Source of the DNA: Pyralis farinalis
Lineage: Eukaryota; Arthropoda; Insecta; Lepidoptera; Pyralidae
Reading direction: 5' to 3'
DNA: 64,000 nt
Assembly (NCBI GenBank): GCA_947507595.1
Contig: OX382263.1
Location: 30,351,133-30,415,132 of the forward strand
The position numbers and the translations under genes are program-made. Positions within the stretch are counted from its first letter, which is position 1. Each line of letters begins with the position of its first letter. The notes beneath the pieces were generated by a model. That model made no database searches. It saw nothing but the letters and a program-made list of their open reading frames with translations, and was not told the origin of the DNA. This document shows, piece by piece, positions 58,401-61,400 of the stretch.

Positions 58401-61400
58401 ATCTTTTGCCAAAACATAAAGTGTTTGCAGATTTGATACACGTGAGCATGCCAGTTCATGCCACTGAGTTGCCCATGGGAAAAACATTTATTTTCTAAAT
58501 GAACTCGCATTAATAACTGGAACACCAACTTTCAGCCTCAAGTTATGGCAAGGCAGTGAAGGCACTCCTGATAATTCTAAAAAGTTGAGAAACTCTATAG
58601 GGTATGATGTGACTTGTTCAGTGTCCATAACATTGTCTACTGAGAGGTATTCGACAGCATCCCCCTCCACGTCTGACGTGATTTGTTTGTTTATTTTATT
58701 AACTATTTCATTAGTCGGCGCCAAAATTGCCCTTTCACGCAGCCATTCTCGATTGCCCATATTTATTTGAAGATCACGATATACATTATTTTTAGGTCAT
58801 CTGTGCTATCGACAATTTGACAGAACTCACGGCTCAGTGTAATCATATCGTTAACTGTCAGTTGGCATACAATCTTCTCCGATTTTTAGAAGAGCAGCTG
58901 CATATTGCCCTACTGACGTAATAACTTGTAAATAAATTCGAAAGTAATCTACTTTTGACGAATGAAATAAACAAAAGAATGACCCAAATACGGAAAAAAT
59001 ATTTAATAATCTAACCCAAAAAAGCGTAAGCTTAAGCGTAATTTTTTTACAAACTTTGAATGTCATATTTATTTATATTTAATAAACAGCCTAAAAATAA
59101 GTTTTAAGCTTCTAGCTTTAAAAATGACGATACTTCCATACAACCTTTCATCTCCCCTTTCAACCCCTTACAACCCTTTTTTCGCATTATAAAGTAGCCT
59201 ATGCCCTTTCTCAGGGTCTAGACCATCTGTGTACCAAATTTCATTTAAATCGGTTCAGTAATTTTGGCGTGAAAGCGCGACAGACAGACAGAGTTACTTT
59301 CGCATTTATAATATTAGTAAGGATTAATACCGTGTGCGAGTTCAGGATCGTCAACAAATCTCACAGTTCGTCTCTGAACAGAGTCATAAGGTCCTAGCTG
59401 GCATCCAGGTGCTCCCAAAGGTGACTACAGTACTACATGTTCGGTCTGACCTGAGACAGGATTCTTTGACTCCAAAAATGAGTCAGAATACGAATCCTGT
59501 CCATACTTGTCAGATTTCTTAAATTTCAGGTCCCCAGAAAATTTAAATTCCAAACCGGAATTCCAGACGAAGACCAAAAGATATGGACGGAGCGTCGACC
59601 CTCAATACCGAGAAAGGAAAAGGGGAAAGCAAAGCATCTGAAGCCAAAAGAAAGCAGACTTGTCCCGGGCGAGGTTAGCTTGGCAGGTGTGGCTGGAAAA
59701 GATCTGATTCTAGCTAGAAGAAAAATGGCTAAAACAAAGTTTTTCGCTTAGAATACTTTTCAGAAGGAACTTTATTAAAACTTAGATAATTCCTGGCGCA
59801 TTACTACTCGTACAGTTTTGTTTATAGTATGTGGCATAACTTTGTCTGAAAGAGTGTCGGTGTTAAGATAAGAAAAGGCATGCTCCGTTGGTTCGGACAT
59901 GAAGAAAGAATGCAGGACGAAATAATGACGAAACAGATATACAATGCGAAAATGGAAGGATGAGCCGAGGAAGACCAAGACTAGCCTACCGTGACCTAAT
60001 TGGTCGTGTTTTATCAGAAGGTGATGTCAGGAGCCCCAGGATAGAGTCACGTGGCGATCGGTTCTTTCTGCCTACCCCGCAAGGAATTTGGCGTAAAGTT
60101 ATAGATAGATAATTTTCGTTTTTAACCGACTTCAAAAAAGGAGGAGGTTGTCAATTCGACTGTATTTTTTTGTATTGTTACGCGATCATTCCGCCAATTA
60201 TGAATTGATTTTGATGATTCTTTTTTTGTTTAGTAGGTCATACTTCAGAGGTGGTCCCATTTTATCGAAATTGCTTGAGCGCTTTTTGAGAAAATCAACC
60301 AAAAAACAAAAATATATACACAGATAATGTTTGGGTTGGGTTTGTGGTTCCGTCCAGCAAGTTCTTGATGAAGATTTTCAATCTCTGTTTTTTTTTATTT
60401 ACACCACTAAAAGCAAAAAAAAAAATATTTTTAAATAAAAAACAACCGCCTTCCAAAATCACCCAGGAACTAAAAAGCGAAAAATAATTGGTCACAATTA
60501 CTTACGATTTTTGGAGTCGATGCCAGTACTTATACTGATATTATCAATAGATATTATTACTTTTTTTATACTACAACGGGAGGCATACAAGTATACGGCC
60601 TACCTGAAAAGCGGGTACCGTAGCCTATTAACACATGCCACCTCTTACACAGCAACTACTTGGGAGCTTACTGGTGACCTCACTCACACGCAGGAACACA
60701 ACAACCTTCTAGGGAGTTGTTATTTGGATGCGATTATCTGTGGGGTGGAGGTATTTCCTCAGACGGGCTGCTTTGATGCGCCCTACCTCTCTTAAAACAT
60801 CCAGATCAAGACAAACGGCCATGTTCATGCACACAAATGTTCGTCTTGTATGGGAATCGATCGCACGCGCGTTGGTGTCAAATTCGCGTCATTCACGACT
60901 GAGCCACCGAGCTCATCAAAACTGGCTGGCTCCAAAACCCGACTCCAAAAATCGTAAGTAATTGTGACCAATTATTTTTCACTATTGAGTCGCTGTCGCT
61001 GGGTGTTTTTTGAAGGCTGTTTTTTTTTATTTAAAAATAATTTATATCTTAGCAACTCCTCAATAACATATTGGTAACTGACTTGGCGAAACTTTAATAG
61101 AAGCCTTCCGAACGAGGTAAAGTAGGTAACGTAGCTTATGAACGCTCGCAATACAGGAAGTATCGCTCGCACGTTGCCCACCGATGCTTCTAAGACAACA
61201 ACTCCTAATAGTTTACTGGTGACCTCACTCACTCGCAGGAAAACAAGAACCTTACAAGTAGATGTTATTTGGCCGTGGTTTTCTGTGAGGTTGGGGTACA
61301 TCCCCATACAGCTTTGATGCGCCCTGCCTCTCTTAAAACATCCAGACCAATACAAACAAACATGTTCAAGCACACAAATGTTTATCTTGAGTGGGAATCG

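Noticed and set aside
58797..58927. Plus-strand exon-like frame after tttttag (VICAIDNLTE)
   Set aside because: The same DNA reads on the minus strand as Helitron helicase remnant, which fits known motifs much better.
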